Shown: positions 39,652-51,616, counted from the stretch's first letter. The stretch is 64,000 bases of DNA from Pseudomonas cannabina (GCF_900100365.1 NZ_FNKU01000001.1:992001-1056000); one strand, 5' to 3'. Numbers and translations are program-made. The notes: generated by a model from the sequence alone, not told the origin.

Positions 39652-41334
39652 TCAGGCTGGAAAATGCAGCGCGTTGGTCAGGTCGCCCATGGGCGCCTGG
39701 CCGCGCGCGACCATGGCGTCGTCGCGGCGCTTCAGGCCGTCGAGTTTTTCCAGGCCATGGACGCGGGTGATCAGGCGCAGGATCGAGGCGGTGTCATAAA
39801 CCGTGTGGTCGACCTTGCCCTTGCGGGCGAACGGTGAGATGACCAGCGCCGGAATACGTGTGCCGGGGCCGAAGCGGTCGCCTTTCGGCGGTGCGACGTG
39901 GTCCCACCAGCCGCCGTTTTCGTCCACGGTGACGACAATCACCATGTTGTCCCACTGCGCGCTGTTGCGCAGCACCTTGATGACCCGGTCGATGTGTCGG
40001 TCACCCGAGGCCACGTCGGCATAACCGGCGTGCATGTTCAGGTTGCCCTGGGGTTTGTAGAAAGTCACCGCTGGCAGCTTGCCCGCCTCGGCATCGGCGA
40101 GGAAGCGGTTGGTGCTGGACTCGTCACCCAGGCCGCCGTCGCGCAGGCGTTTTTTACGCTCGGTCGGGTTCTGCGGGCCTTGCTGCTTGAAGTAGTTGAA
40201 CGGCTGGTGATGGTACTGAAAGTTGGGGATTTTCGGGATGCCGGTCGAGTCCTTGAACTCGTCGAGCGTCACCTGCCAGGCGCCGGCGTACCAGGCCCAT
40301 TCGACACCCTTTTTCGACAGCTTGTCACCGATGTGCTCGTGGCTCTGTGGCACCAGCACGTTGGCCAGGTCAGGTTTCGAGTAATCAGGGTTTTGCGGAT
40401 CGCGCAGCCAGGTTGGCCAGTACGGTGGGGCCATGGTGTTGACCGCGTAACCATCCGGCGTGATCGCGCTGGGGCCGAATTGCGGCGGACCTTCCATGGC
40501 GCTGGCGGGCGACTTGTCCAGCGGTTTGAGGCGCGGGTCCAGCGGGTTCATGCTCTGCAACGAGGCGATCTGGGATTTTGCAGGCGAATCGGCGGCGTTC
40601 GGATAGACCGGCGCAGTGGCCGAGATCAGGTATTGATGGTTGAGGAACGAGCCGCCGAATGCGCCCTGAAAGAAGTTGTCACACAGCACGAACTCTCTGG
40701 CGACGTCCCACAGGCGCAACGAGTACTGGCTTTGCGCGTAGTTGCCCATGGTCAGCCCGCCCGCATCGGCCCAGGCCACGAAGCGGTCGTTCTTGCCGTC
40801 GTTGATCTGCATCTGGTTCTGGTAGAACACGTGCCAGAGGTCGCGGGTGACCAGGCTCATCGGCAGGTCTTCGGCATTCGGGCCTTTGAGCGGGAAGGGC
40901 GCGTTGGGCAGGTTTTCCTGAAACTGCACGCCGACCGGATAGGTCACGCCGTCAACCGTCTGAGGCCCGACCTGCAACACGCCGCCCCAGGCTGGCGGCA
41001 GCTTGTCCAGCATCGAACCGTCGCGGTCGCGCTGCTGATACTCGGCAGGCCTGAGTGAAGACAGCGGTTTCTGCACGCCGGGGAAGTCACCGAACAGGTT
41101 ATTGAAGCTGCGGTTTTCGGCGTAGATCACGACCACCGTTTTCACGTTTTCCCGCAGGGCCCGGTCGAGCGCCGGTCCGCTGAGATGATGCCGTTCCGGT
41201 TCGGCGGGGGGCCGTTCGTGAGCTGACACGTAGCCACTGAGGGTGACGCCCGCGCCCAGCGCTGCCATCCCGCCGAGAAAGCGACGACGGCTGGGGTTCT
41301 CGTTATTGTCTTCGTCGTCCGGTCTGTCGCTCAT
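39652..41334 (-). CDS. AcpA-type phosphoesterase (acid phosphatase/phospholipase C family), Tat-exported
   Basis: The 560-residue protein has a twin-arginine signal (SRRRFLGGMAALGAGV) and the phosphoesterase/phospholipase C core. Motifs are VVIYAENRSFNNLFGDFPG near residue 70, a probable metal and nucleophile region, and VTVDENGGWWDHVAPPKGDR with GPGTRIPALVISPFARKG near the C-terminus. The protein would act in the periplasm or outside on phosphate esters, like Francisella AcpA. Substrate not provable. It is convergent with mscS, 9 bases away. Confidence 0.88.
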   Translation of the reverse strand: MSDRPDDEDNNENPSRRRFLGGMAALGAGVTLSGYVSAHERPPAEPERHHLSGPALDRALRENVKTVVVIYAENRSFNNLFGDFPGVQKPLSSLRPAEYQQRDRDGSMLDKLPPAWGGVLQVGPQTVDGVTYPVGVQFQENLPNAPFPLKGPNAEDLPMSLVTRDLWHVFYQNQMQINDGKNDRFVAWADAGGLTMGNYAQSQYSLRLWDVAREFVLCDNFFQGAFGGSFLNHQYLISATAPVYPNAADSPAKSQIASLQSMNPLDPRLKPLDKSPASAMEGPPQFGPSAITPDGYAVNTMAPPYWPTWLRDPQNPDYSKPDLANVLVPQSHEHIGDKLSKKGVEWAWYAGAWQVTLDEFKDSTGIPKIPNFQYHHQPFNYFKQQGPQNPTERKKRLRDGGLGDESSTNRFLADAEAGKLPAVTFYKPQGNLNMHAGYADVASGDRHIDRVIKVLRNSAQWDNMVIVVTVDENGGWWDHVAPPKGDRFGPGTRIPALVISPFARKGKVDHTVYDTASILRLITRVHGLEKLDGLKRRDDAMVARGQAPMGDLTNALHFPA

Positions 41335-41426
41335 CGCCTGATACGTGCCTGAGTTTATGTGTTACCAAAGATCTCAGGCGAGCGTAACGGCGCAACATGA
41401 CGGTATTACTACAGCCCGGATGAAGG

Positions 41427-42221
41427 TCAGGGCACTGGCAACGCAGTGTAATGATCGATGATTTGCTGAAGTTCGCCTGACAATTGCATCTGCACCAATG
41501 TACGCAGGACGGCGCCTGTCGGCAGGTCTGCATTGTTGCGAATCATGCACGCGGCAGGCTGTTCCGAGACCAGTGAGATGGGCTTGAGTCGCTTGTCGAC
41601 TGGCAGGCTCCTATTGACCCAGTCGAGGATCAACTGGTTGGTCACGGCGTAGTTGTAGCGTCCGGCCATCAGCTTGCCCAGCGTCTGCGTCTGTGTGCGG
41701 GCGTCTTCACGCACCAATTGATGGCTGTCGAACAGGTGCTGCAGGGCCGGATAGTTGTAGCCCAGCACCGTGCCGACAGTTTCGTTGTCGAACTGCTCGG
41801 GATACGGCCCGGCAGCCGTCTGCGCAGACGCCACCAGCCAGTCGCGCTGGTAAAGGATCGGCGAGCTCCACAGGTAATCGCCGGACAGATCCGGATACCA
41901 TGCCTGGGCGCTGTAACAATGCATGTCCACTTCGCCGCGTTCCAGCGCTTGCTGAATACGCAGGCGCGGCATGACATGGTATTCGGCTTCGCGGCCGACC
42001 TGACGCGCGATGCTTTGCATGATGTCGAACAGGATGCCGGCGCGCGGCTCATGGTTGACGATCTGCATCATCGGCATGGTCCAGCCTTCGTTCACCGCAA
42101 AGCGTAGCGGCGGCGGTGCGGCATTGCCCGCGCAGGCGCATAGCAACAGCACCGGCGCCGCGATCCCACGCAGCCGCCGAGGCATTGCAAAAGCACGAAT
42201 ACAGCGCGTCAATACGTTCAT
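41427..42221 (-). CDS. Periplasmic solute-binding protein, SBP_bac_3 (amino-acid binding-like)
   Basis: The 264-residue protein has a signal peptide (LLLCACAGNAAP, cleavage near residue 35) and an extracellular solute-binding family 3 fold (FAVNEGWTMPMMQIVN, MHCYSAQAWYPDLSGDYLW, ETVGTVLGYNYPALQ). No transporter genes are adjacent, so it may be an orphan binding protein or a sensor-like receptor. The ATG at 42221 is used; an in-frame GTG two codons upstream is possible. Confidence 0.82.
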   Translation of the reverse strand: MNVLTRCIRAFAMPRRLRGIAAPVLLLCACAGNAAPPPLRFAVNEGWTMPMMQIVNHEPRAGILFDIMQSIARQVGREAEYHVMPRLRIQQALERGEVDMHCYSAQAWYPDLSGDYLWSSPILYQRDWLVASAQTAAGPYPEQFDNETVGTVLGYNYPALQHLFDSHQLVREDARTQTQTLGKLMAGRYNYAVTNQLILDWVNRSLPVDKRLKPISLVSEQPAACMIRNNADLPTGAVLRTLVQMQLSGELQQIIDHYTALPVP

Positions 42222-42321
42222 TTGCACAGCGTAGACATAATAGAGACGGACACCAGATGCAATTTTGCCCCTGCTCGGCTAGCATTGGCGGTCTTCCGCT
42301 TACCAGTCGCGACGGTTTTCA

Positions 42322-44481
<2,160 letters not shown>

Positions 44482-44542
44482 CCCAGGATTTGGCGCCCTT
44501 GGCGCCGTGCAAACGAACCATCCATTTTCGAGGAGATATCCC

Positions 44543-44869
44543 ATGATGAAAGGTGGCATGGCTGGCCTGATGAAGCAGGCGCAGCAAATGCAGGAAAAAA
44601 TGGCCAAGATGCAGGAAGAACTGGCAAACGCGGAAGTCACCGGTCAATCGGGCGCAGGCTTGGTGAGCGTCGTGATGACCGGTCGTCACGACGTCAAGCG
44701 CATCAATCTGGATGACAGCCTGATGCAGGAAGACAAGGAAGTGCTGGAAGACCTGATCGCCGCCGCCGTCAACGACGCCGTGCGCAAGATCGAACAGGCC
44801 AGCCAGGACAAGACCGCCTCCATGACCGCCGGCATGCAACTGCCACCGGGCATGAAACTGCCGTTCTGA
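44543..44869 (+). CDS. YbaB/EbfC-family nucleoid-associated protein
   Basis: The 108-residue DNA-binding protein has the family pattern [20 protein letters not shown] with a central dimer sheet ([19 protein letters not shown]) and the methionine-rich C-terminus [20 protein letters not shown] precedes the ATG. It normally lies between dnaX and recR; here a terminator and 7.8 kb separate it from recR. Confidence 0.95.
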   Translation: MMKGGMAGLMKQAQQMQEKMAKMQEELANAEVTGQSGAGLVSVVMTGRHDVKRINLDDSLMQEDKEVLEDLIAAAVNDAVRKIEQASQDKTASMTAGMQLPPGMKLPF

Positions 44870-44889
44870 CGGTAGTTGCGCGATGATCA

Positions 44890-44916
44890 ATGCCAGGCCA
44901 GGTGCCTGGCATTTTT
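44890..44916 (+). terminator. Rho-independent terminator after ybaB
   Basis: ATGCCAGGC (44890-44898), loop CAGGT, GCCTGGCAT (44904-44912), then TTTTT. It ends the dnaX–ybaB transcript before the repeat region. Confidence 0.9.
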
Positions 44917-44984
44917 CTGCGTGCGTCTCTCATATACACATCGAACTCGTGCCAATGCGCTGACACTCTGTGCCGTTACGCCGG

Positions 44985-45066
44985 TCTCAACTATCGTGCG
45001 ACGCCCCGCGTCCTCTTTGCGACGCGGAGCGTCGCGACCTGCTTGCCCACGCTGGAGCGTAGGGAA
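44985..45066. repeat. P. syringae-type hairpin repeat
   Basis: It begins TCTCAACTATCGTGCGACGC and contains GCGTCCTCTTTGCGACGC-like paired arms and the AGGGAACGATAA tail. Same family as the 3772, 14090 and 21585 copies. Confidence 0.8.
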
Positions 45067-45625
45067 CGATAAACGACTATCCGTGCTGCAGCACAATGGC
45101 ATGCCTTGCTCGTAATCACTGCACATAAACGAAAGCGCTTTTTTATCACGATGTCACTGGCGACGGAGAGTGCGACGTAAGTGACGGCTGAGTCCTGACA
45201 CTGATCCGGGGGATGCGAGGCAGGACGCCGAGCAAGCCGCACCGGGCCAAGGATGGCCCGTTGCGGCGGCCCCCGGATCAGTGACAGGGCGAAGGAACCC
45301 GACGAAGTCGGGCCGGAAACGGAGCTGGGACTTTGCCTACTTTGGTCCCTCAAAGTAGGGCGCCGTAAGGGCGCAAAGGTGCTTCGAGCCATAACCAAAC
45401 AGCATTGACATCGCAAAACCGCTGTTTAACGCAGAGCGTCACGAAATGCATAGTCCGTGCGAAAGATAATATGTTTAAGACGAAGCATTTTCGGCGACTC
45501 TACCGGCCCCTTCGCGAACAAGTTCGCTCCCACGGCCTTCGGCCAGAATCAAAAGCGGATTTGTGCATGACGCTGGGCGCTCTCCTACTGCCTCCGGCCA
45601 GAATCCCAGGCAGACTTGTGTACAA
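45067..45625. repeat. Copy A of a 560-bp tandem structured repeat
   Basis: The unit is repeated almost identically at 45626. It contains a 14-bp perfect inverted repeat (45199-45212 with 45270-45283). Hairpins follow: CCCGAC-GAA-GTCGGG (45298-45312), CCTACTTTG...CAAAGTAGG (45336-45359) and GCGCC-GTAAG-GGCGC (45360-45374). It ends in a REP-like segment (about 45505-45625). Small open frames inside it are repetitive and have no protein-like support, so I do not call genes. Confidence 0.9.
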
Positions 45626-46160
45626 CGATAAGCGACTATCCGTGCTGCGGCACACTGTCATGCCTTGCTCAAAATCACTGCACATAAACGGAAAGCGCTT
45701 TTTTATCACGATGGCACTGACGACGCAGAGTGCGACGTAAGTGACGGCTGAGTCCTGACACTGATCCGGGGGATGCGAGGCAGGACGCCGAGCAAGCCGC
45801 ACCGGGCCAAGGATGGCCCGTTGCGGCGGCCCCCGGATTAGTGACAGGGCGAAGGAACCCGACGAAGTCGGGCCGGAAACGGAGCTGGGACTTTGCCTAC
45901 TTTGGTCCCTCAAAGTAGGGCGCCGTAAGGGCGCAAAGGTGCTTCGAGCCATAACCAAACAGCATTGACATCGCAAAACCGCTGTTTAACGCAGAGCGTC
46001 ACGAAATGCATAGTCTGTGCGAAAGATAATATGTTTAAGACGAAGCATTTTCGGCGACTCTACCGGCCCCGTCGCGAACAAGTTCGCTCCCACGGCCTTC
46101 GGCCAGAATCAAAAGCGGATTTGTGCATGACGCTGGGCGCTCTCCCACTGCCTCCGGCCT
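45626..46160. repeat. Copy B of the 560-bp tandem structured repeat
   Basis: It matches copy A with few changes, an offset of 559-560 bp, and keeps all hairpins. One arm of the long inverted repeat differs by one base (GGATTAGTG at 45836-45844). This implies recent tandem duplication. Confidence 0.9.
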
Positions 46161-46339
46161 GTGTGAGCGGACCGGGCGACGCTTCGCTTGTCCGCGAAGG
46201 CGTGGTTTCGGCACTGGAGCTTTTGTGGATGCACCGGCCCTTTCGCGAACAAGCTCGCTCCCACGCCCTCCGGGCAGAAGCATGAAAGTCCTGTTTTACG
46301 TACTCATCCAGGCTGTATAGCTATGAGCGCAGGCGTGCA
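46160..46339. repeat. REP-like tail before the aldehyde dehydrogenase gene
   Basis: It contains TTCGCGAACAAGCTCGCTCCCAC near 46242-46264 with the GGCAGAAGC tail, and TGTCCGCGAAGG near 46189-46200. No gene is seen; it separates copy B from the ALDH stop codon. Confidence 0.7.
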
Positions 46340-47809
46340 TCAGCCAGCCGGACCAAACCCCACAATCGCCTTGATCTCCAGATACTCCTCGAACCCATGC
46401 ACGCCATACTCGCGGCCATTGCCTGAGCGCTTGTAGCCGCCAAACGGCGCCATCGGGTTCCAGGCAGGATAGTTCAGGTGCACCTGGCCGGCACGGATGC
46501 GCGACGCAACCGCGCGGGCCTGTTGCAGATCCTGGCCCTGAACGTGGGCGCCCAGCCCGTAAACCGTGTCGTTGGCAATCGCGATCGCTTCATCGACCGT
46601 GTCGTAGGCGATCAGGCACAGCACTGGACCAAAAATCTCCTCCCGGGCGATACGCATCGATGAATCCACCTCGGAAAACACAGTCGGCCGGGTATAGAAA
46701 CCCTGCTCGTGACCCGGCACACGGCCCGGTCCGCCGCAGACCAGTTTCGCGCCTTCGCTAAGACCGGCGTCGATCATCGCCTGCACACGATGAAACTGCG
46801 CCTCGTTGGCGATAGGGCCCAGGACAGTGTCTTCCGATTGCGGATCACCGACGATGATCGTCCTGGCCGTCTCGGCAGCCAGCGCTTCGACCTCTGCCAG
46901 GCGGTTTCTCGGCACGATCATGCGCGTCGGTGCGCTGCATGACTGGCCGACGTTGCGCAAGGCAGCCATCACACCGGGCGGTACTGCTTTGGCGAAGTCG
47001 GCGTCGGGCAGCAGAATGTTCGGTGATTTGCCGCCCAGTTCCTGAGTGACACGCTTCACGGTCGGCGCTGCGGCCTGCGCGGCCAATGCCCCCGCACGGT
47101 TGGAACCGGTGATCGAGATCATGTCGATATCAGGGTGCGCAGCCATCGCGCCACCCACTTCTGCACCGCTGCCATTGACCAGATTGAACACCCCCGGCGG
47201 CAGGCCGGCGTCATGCACCAGTTGCGCGAACAGCAGGGCGCTCAACGGCGACAACTCGCTGGGCTTGAGCACCACCGTGCAGCCCGCCGCGATGGCCGGC
47301 GCGACTTTGGCGGTGATTTGATACAGCGGCCAGTTCCACGGCGTGATCAGCCCGCAAACGCCAATAGGTTCGCGATTGATCGCTGTGCCGTTTTCCACGG
47401 TCTGGAAGCGATACGTTGTCAGCAGATCACGCGCAACCCGCACGTGTTCGGCTGCGAGCGGCACCTGCATGGCGCGGGCAGAGCTGATAGCGGCGCCCAT
47501 TTCCAGCGAGATCGCCTGGGCCAGTTCTTCCTTGCGCTCGATGATCAGCTCATGAATCCGGCCGATGACCTGCGCGCGTGCCTCAGGCGAGGTGCCGGAC
47601 CAGCTCGCAAAAGCTGCCCGCGCTGCTGCCACTGCGCGGTCGACATCGGCGGCTGAACCACTGGCGACATGCGCCACGATCCCCTCGGTTGCCGGGTTGA
47701 CCACCGCGATACTGGCCGGCTCGAGCGGCGCGCACCACTGACCGTCAATGTAGAATTTCTGCGCCGTGTTCGGATCAACGCGATGGCTGTTCAAGGACTG
47801 AGTGGTCAT
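46340..47809 (-). CDS. NAD(P)+-dependent aldehyde dehydrogenase
   Basis: The 489-residue enzyme has the ALDH core: ELGGKSPNILLPDADFAK with the general-base glutamate, and catalytic cysteine in LRNVGQSCSAPTRM. It oxidises an aldehyde to an acid. ATG at 47809 is chosen because GGGGAG lies eight bases upstream. It ends the D-amino-acid cluster and would remove the aldehyde made by the D-threonine-aldolase-like enzyme. Substrate not fixed by sequence. Confidence 0.9.
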   Translation of the reverse strand: MTTQSLNSHRVDPNTAQKFYIDGQWCAPLEPASIAVVNPATEGIVAHVASGSAADVDRAVAAARAAFASWSGTSPEARAQVIGRIHELIIERKEELAQAISLEMGAAISSARAMQVPLAAEHVRVARDLLTTYRFQTVENGTAINREPIGVCGLITPWNWPLYQITAKVAPAIAAGCTVVLKPSELSPLSALLFAQLVHDAGLPPGVFNLVNGSGAEVGGAMAAHPDIDMISITGSNRAGALAAQAAAPTVKRVTQELGGKSPNILLPDADFAKAVPPGVMAALRNVGQSCSAPTRMIVPRNRLAEVEALAAETARTIIVGDPQSEDTVLGPIANEAQFHRVQAMIDAGLSEGAKLVCGGPGRVPGHEQGFYTRPTVFSEVDSSMRIAREEIFGPVLCLIAYDTVDEAIAIANDTVYGLGAHVQGQDLQQARAVASRIRAGQVHLNYPAWNPMAPFGGYKRSGNGREYGVHGFEEYLEIKAIVGFGPAG

Positions 47810-47964
47810 CCAGCGGGCTCCCCGGAGCGATAATGATTTGATGCCCATACGCTAACAAAGCGGTCTGGATAAAAAGCGCTGATCTGCCGGGCTGCAAAGA
47901 ATAATCTGCTGTATGCCGCGCGCTGACGTTGCGGACCTGTTTCGGCACGCCATCCGGCCTGATT

Positions 47965-48822
47965 TCAGCCGATGGCCTGCGTCACCAGCGCGAACTGCTG
48001 CACTTCCGGGTTCGCTGGCGGAGGCGTGCCCAGAACCATGCGCGGCGCGCGGTCGACACAGGGCAAACCCAGGCTTTCCAGCCATGACGCCAGCCCGCAG
48101 TCGGCCAGAATGTCGAAGCGCACGAACTGCCCGGGTATGAGTTGCAACAGGTGGCTAATCATTTGCCTGGCTTGCCCGAGATTCCGCGCAACCAGTGGCC
48201 CGATGATATGCCCGCGACCGAAGCGTCGCAGCAGGGCGACACCTTGCAAGTGACCGTCATGCTCGATGCCGACCGCCTGTTCGGCGTCACGCAGCAGATC
48301 GGTCAGCACGACCGTGCGGTCCAGGCCGCTGCCTGCGTTGGCCAGCCGGATCAGTTGCGGATGGTCGGCAGAATCCAGCGTGCGAATCTGCAAACCGGCA
48401 CACGGCATTTCAGTCTCGGGCAGTTTGGCAATGCCCTGATGTTGCTGAATCCGCGCGAAATCGACGAAGCCAAGGCTCCGGTAAAGTGGTGCGCCCAGCT
48501 CTGTGGCATTGAGGATCGGCGTGCGTGGCGCGGTGGCTTCCAGACACAGATTCATCAGGCGACGACCGATGCCTTTGCCCTGATGCTCGTCGCTGACAAT
48601 CACCAGACCAATCGACGACCAGTCGCCCTGATGACAGGTGAAGGCGACGCCCACCAGTTGTCCGTCACACTCGGCGACAAAGCCTTCGGAGGTGCGCTGA
48701 ACCATCGCCCAGTCCTCTTCGCGATGTGGCCATTTCAGATGAACCGAGAGGGCGTGGGCGGCAGGAATGTCTGCAGCTTCTACAGGACGATATTGATAGC
48801 GGGTATCGGAAGTCGTGGGCAT
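47965..48822 (-). CDS. Two-domain GNAT N-acetyltransferase
   Basis: The 285-residue protein has an N-terminal GNAT domain (about 10-130; LVIVSDEHQGKGIGRRLMNL with GAPLYRSLGFVDF). A C-terminal acetyltransferase-like domain covers about 150-285. The start at 48822 has AAGGAGG just upstream, better than an ATG 11 codons earlier that overlaps the preceding gene. It sits in the D-amino-acid cluster and could acetylate an amine or amino-acid product; substrate unknown. Confidence 0.85.
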   Translation of the reverse strand: MPTTSDTRYQYRPVEAADIPAAHALSVHLKWPHREEDWAMVQRTSEGFVAECDGQLVGVAFTCHQGDWSSIGLVIVSDEHQGKGIGRRLMNLCLEATAPRTPILNATELGAPLYRSLGFVDFARIQQHQGIAKLPETEMPCAGLQIRTLDSADHPQLIRLANAGSGLDRTVVLTDLLRDAEQAVGIEHDGHLQGVALLRRFGRGHIIGPLVARNLGQARQMISHLLQLIPGQFVRFDILADCGLASWLESLGLPCVDRAPRMVLGTPPPANPEVQQFALVTQAIG

Positions 48823-48851
48823 GGCGCCTCCTTGGGAATGAATGGTGGGGC

Positions 48852-50036
48852 TCATATCAACTTGCCTGCACTCATCAGGCTGGAGACAAACGGCATCTCG
48901 ATGGCGGCAGGGTCGGTAAAGCGGCGAATATCGAACGGGCTGATCAGGGTGCGGGTGCTGCCGGTGCTGATCAGTTCGGCCATCACGTCGCCGACGCCGG
49001 GGCCCAGCTGGAAACCGTGGCCACAGAAACCGAAGGCGTAGAACAGACCGTCGACTTTGCCGCTGCGGCCCATGATCGGCAGGGAATCCGGCGTGTAGCT
49101 TTCAATGCCGCTCCAGACCCGAATGATGTTGAGCTTCTCGGCACCGGGTAGCAGACGGCTCATCTGCTTCATTTGATTGATCAGGCTTTCCGGCTTGAAA
49201 TAAGCACGCCGGTTGACCATGTCCGGCTTGTTGCGATTGCCGCCGCCAATGATGATGTTGCCGCGCGGAATCTGCCGGAAATAGATCACTTCTTCTTTGA
49301 TTTTGGTGAATACCCCGATCACGGTGGGCAGGGCGTAAGGCACCGGTTCGGTCACCGACATCTGTGGCCCGTTGGGTTCCAGCGGAACCGGCTCGCCGAA
49401 CTGTTCGGCCAGTTTCGCTGCCCAGGCTCCAGCCGTGATTAGTAGTTGCTCGGCCACGAACACTTGGCCGTCGGTGGTGGTGACGTGAAACTCGCCACCG
49501 ACCTTCTGTAGTTCGGCCACTTCAGTGCGCTCTTCGATTCTTGCCCCGGCGCGAATCGCCGCACGGGCGAAGGCGGGCGCTGCCAGCCGCGGGTTGGCGT
49601 GTCCATCGTGGGGCGCATAAGAACCGCCTTTGACCTCCGGGCCGAGAAACGGAAAGCGCTCATGCAAGGCCTTGCCCCGAATCACCTGTAAATCCAGTTC
49701 GCGGGCTTCTGGCGCAGCGGCGTAGGCTTCCAGTTCGGCGATCTCGTCTTCGCGATAGCACACGCGCATGTGGCCGCTGGGAATGAACTCCAGGTCTTCG
49801 CCGATCAGTTCCGGCAGGCGCTTCCACAACGCCCAGGAGCGATTGGACAGTTCCAGCTGACCGAGAAACCGTCCCTGACGGCGCACGTTGCCGAAGTTGA
49901 CGCCGCTGGCGTACTGGCCGATCTGGTCACGTTCCAGCAGGGTCACCGAGCGGCCGTGCTGGCGCAGGAAAAACGCCGATGACGAGCCCATGAAGCCGCC
50001 GCCGATGATCAGAACGTCGCTTTTTTGTGGGGGCAT
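48852..50036 (-). CDS. FAD-dependent amino acid oxidoreductase (DadA/sarcosine-oxidase-like)
   Basis: The 394-residue flavoprotein has a Rossmann dinucleotide-binding motif (VLIIGGGFMGSSSAFFLRQH). The DAO superfamily C-terminal signature is YTPDSLPIMGRS and FYAFGFCGHGFQLGPGVG. It should oxidise an amine or D-amino acid to an imine in the cytoplasm. The ATG at 50036 follows GGGAG. It lies 19 bases downstream of ridA, whose product hydrolyses such imines. Confidence 0.88.
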   Translation of the reverse strand: MPPQKSDVLIIGGGFMGSSSAFFLRQHGRSVTLLERDQIGQYASGVNFGNVRRQGRFLGQLELSNRSWALWKRLPELIGEDLEFIPSGHMRVCYREDEIAELEAYAAAPEARELDLQVIRGKALHERFPFLGPEVKGGSYAPHDGHANPRLAAPAFARAAIRAGARIEERTEVAELQKVGGEFHVTTTDGQVFVAEQLLITAGAWAAKLAEQFGEPVPLEPNGPQMSVTEPVPYALPTVIGVFTKIKEEVIYFRQIPRGNIIIGGGNRNKPDMVNRRAYFKPESLINQMKQMSRLLPGAEKLNIIRVWSGIESYTPDSLPIMGRSGKVDGLFYAFGFCGHGFQLGPGVGDVMAELISTGSTRTLISPFDIRRFTDPAAIEMPFVSSLMSAGKLI

Positions 50037-50055
50037 GAAGTGCTCCCGATAATAA

Positions 50056-50448
50056 TCATCTTGCGCCGCGCGCCAGGGCTTCGATTTCAATCAGATAGCC
50101 GTGGTGCAATTCCGGAACCGGCACCACGGCGCGGGCCGGGCGATGCTCGCCCAGATAACCCGCATAGATCCGGTCGAAAGCGGGCCAGTGCTGGATGCCT
50201 GCGACGTAGACCGTCACTTTGAGCAGGTCATCTGTGTCGCCGCCTGCTGCGCCCAGTATCGCGACCAGATTGTCCAGCGCGATGGCCGCCTGTACCTCGA
50301 ACGGCTCGTCAACGCTGTGGCTGCCATCGGCGCGTACCGGCAATTGCCCGGACACATGCAAAATGCCCTGATGCAGCACCGCCTGGGAATAATGCCCGCC
50401 CGGCGCGGCGGCGGAGGGTGTGCGAATCAGCTCGATATCACCAGCCAT
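50056..50448 (-). CDS. RidA-family imine/enamine deaminase
   Basis: The 130-residue protein has the YjgF/YER057c/UK114 fold: HYSQAVLHQGILHVSGQLPV near the start, LLKVTVYVAGIQHWPAFDRI, and the anion-binding arginine in EHRPARAVVPVPEL. It hydrolyses reactive imines or enamines. It overlaps the end of the upstream aldolase-like gene by 11 bases and precedes the FAD oxidoreductase, consistent with clearing that enzyme's imine product. Confidence 0.92.
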   Translation of the reverse strand: MAGDIELIRTPSAAAPGGHYSQAVLHQGILHVSGQLPVRADGSHSVDEPFEVQAAIALDNLVAILGAAGGDTDDLLKVTVYVAGIQHWPAFDRIYAGYLGEHRPARAVVPVPELHHGYLIEIEALARGAR

Positions 50449-51574
50449 GCAGACGACTCCAGGTATGGACAGTGCCTTCGGCGTCGCAGGCGTGGTAGTC
50501 CGGAAATTGTGCGCCCGTCGCGCACGCGTGGTTGGGCAGAATGCGCAGACGGCTGCCGATGGGGAAGCGGCCCGTGATGTCGCTGCTGTCGCCAGCAGCC
50601 AGGGTGATGATGCCGTGCTCCTGATTGGCGCCGGTCACCCGTGCGCCGTCGATCCACTCGCCGGTCTCGGTGCAGACCTGGCCGTAACCGAAATCCTGGC
50701 GCTGGCGCTGGGTGCCGCGATCCCGGCTCATGGCCATCCAGCCGGCGTCGACGATGATCCAGCCCTTGTCCTGCTGATGACCGATCACCGTGGTCAGCAC
50801 GCTCAAGGCCAGCTCGTCTGAACGGCACACGCCGATGTTGTGCATCACCAGGTCGAAGAACACATACACGCCCGCGCGCACTTCGGAGACGCCTTCCAGG
50901 TTCTGTGCGGACAACGCAGTCGGCGTCGAGCCGATGCTGACGTCAGGGCAGGGCAGCCCGGCGTCGCGAATGCGTTCGGCGGCGCTGACGCAAAGTACAC
51001 GCTCCTGCTCGGCCAATGCCTGCAAGGCTTCCGGGGTGTCGAGGTCGTAGCTGGAGCCAGCGTGGGTCATCACGCCGCGCAGTTGCATGCCACCGTCGAC
51101 GAGGGTTTTCGCCACGTCGATGAGCGCGCTGTCTTCCACAGCCAGCCCCGAGCGGTGGCCATCGCAATCGATTTCGATCCACACCTCGAAGCGTTCGTCA
51201 TGCTGTTGGCCGAAGGCCACGATGGCCTGCGCTGCGACCACGCTATCGGTCAGGATGCTCAGGCGGCAGCCGTTACGTCGCAGCCTGAACGCTTGATCCA
51301 GTTTGCCGGGCGCGATGGCGACCGCGTAGAACACGTCTTCGATGCCCTCGGCGAAGCAGTGCTCGGCTTCTTTCAGGGTCGAGACCGTCACACCCCTGGC
51401 ACCCGCAGCAATTTGCGCCTGAATGACCGGCAGCGACTTGCTGGTCTTGACGTGCGGGCGCAAGCGCACGCCCAGCTCATTCATGCGCTGCTGCATGCGC
51501 TGGATATTGCGCTGCATGCGTGGCACATCCAGCAGCGCCACGGGCGTATCGAGAGAGAACAAAGAGGCTGACAT
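50438..51574 (-). CDS. D-threonine aldolase/D-serine dehydratase-like PLP enzyme (DSD1/alanine racemase-like fold)
   Basis: The 378-residue enzyme has an N-terminal PLP barrel with Lys in RPHVKTSKSLPVI (about residue 43 from this start) and C-terminal beta domain with a probable metal site (LRILPNHACATGA). Such enzymes act on D-3-hydroxy amino acids, either cleaving them to glycine and an aldehyde or dehydrating them. The ATG at 51574 (MSASLFSLD) is preferred to one five codons upstream. First gene of the leftward cluster and divergent from the LysR gene. Confidence 0.87.
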   Translation of the reverse strand: MSASLFSLDTPVALLDVPRMQRNIQRMQQRMNELGVRLRPHVKTSKSLPVIQAQIAAGARGVTVSTLKEAEHCFAEGIEDVFYAVAIAPGKLDQAFRLRRNGCRLSILTDSVVAAQAIVAFGQQHDERFEVWIEIDCDGHRSGLAVEDSALIDVAKTLVDGGMQLRGVMTHAGSSYDLDTPEALQALAEQERVLCVSAAERIRDAGLPCPDVSIGSTPTALSAQNLEGVSEVRAGVYVFFDLVMHNIGVCRSDELALSVLTTVIGHQQDKGWIIVDAGWMAMSRDRGTQRQRQDFGYGQVCTETGEWIDGARVTGANQEHGIITLAAGDSSDITGRFPIGSRLRILPNHACATGAQFPDYHACDAEGTVHTWSRLHGW

Positions 51575-51616
51575 GAGCACGGCTCGCATGGCTGAGTACG
51601 AAAGCCACTCTACGGG

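Noticed and set aside
44991..45976. Two near-identical small open frames on the minus strand in the tandem repeat
   Set aside because: They arise from the hairpin repeat itself, are low complexity and lack ribosome-binding sites; treated as repeat sequence.
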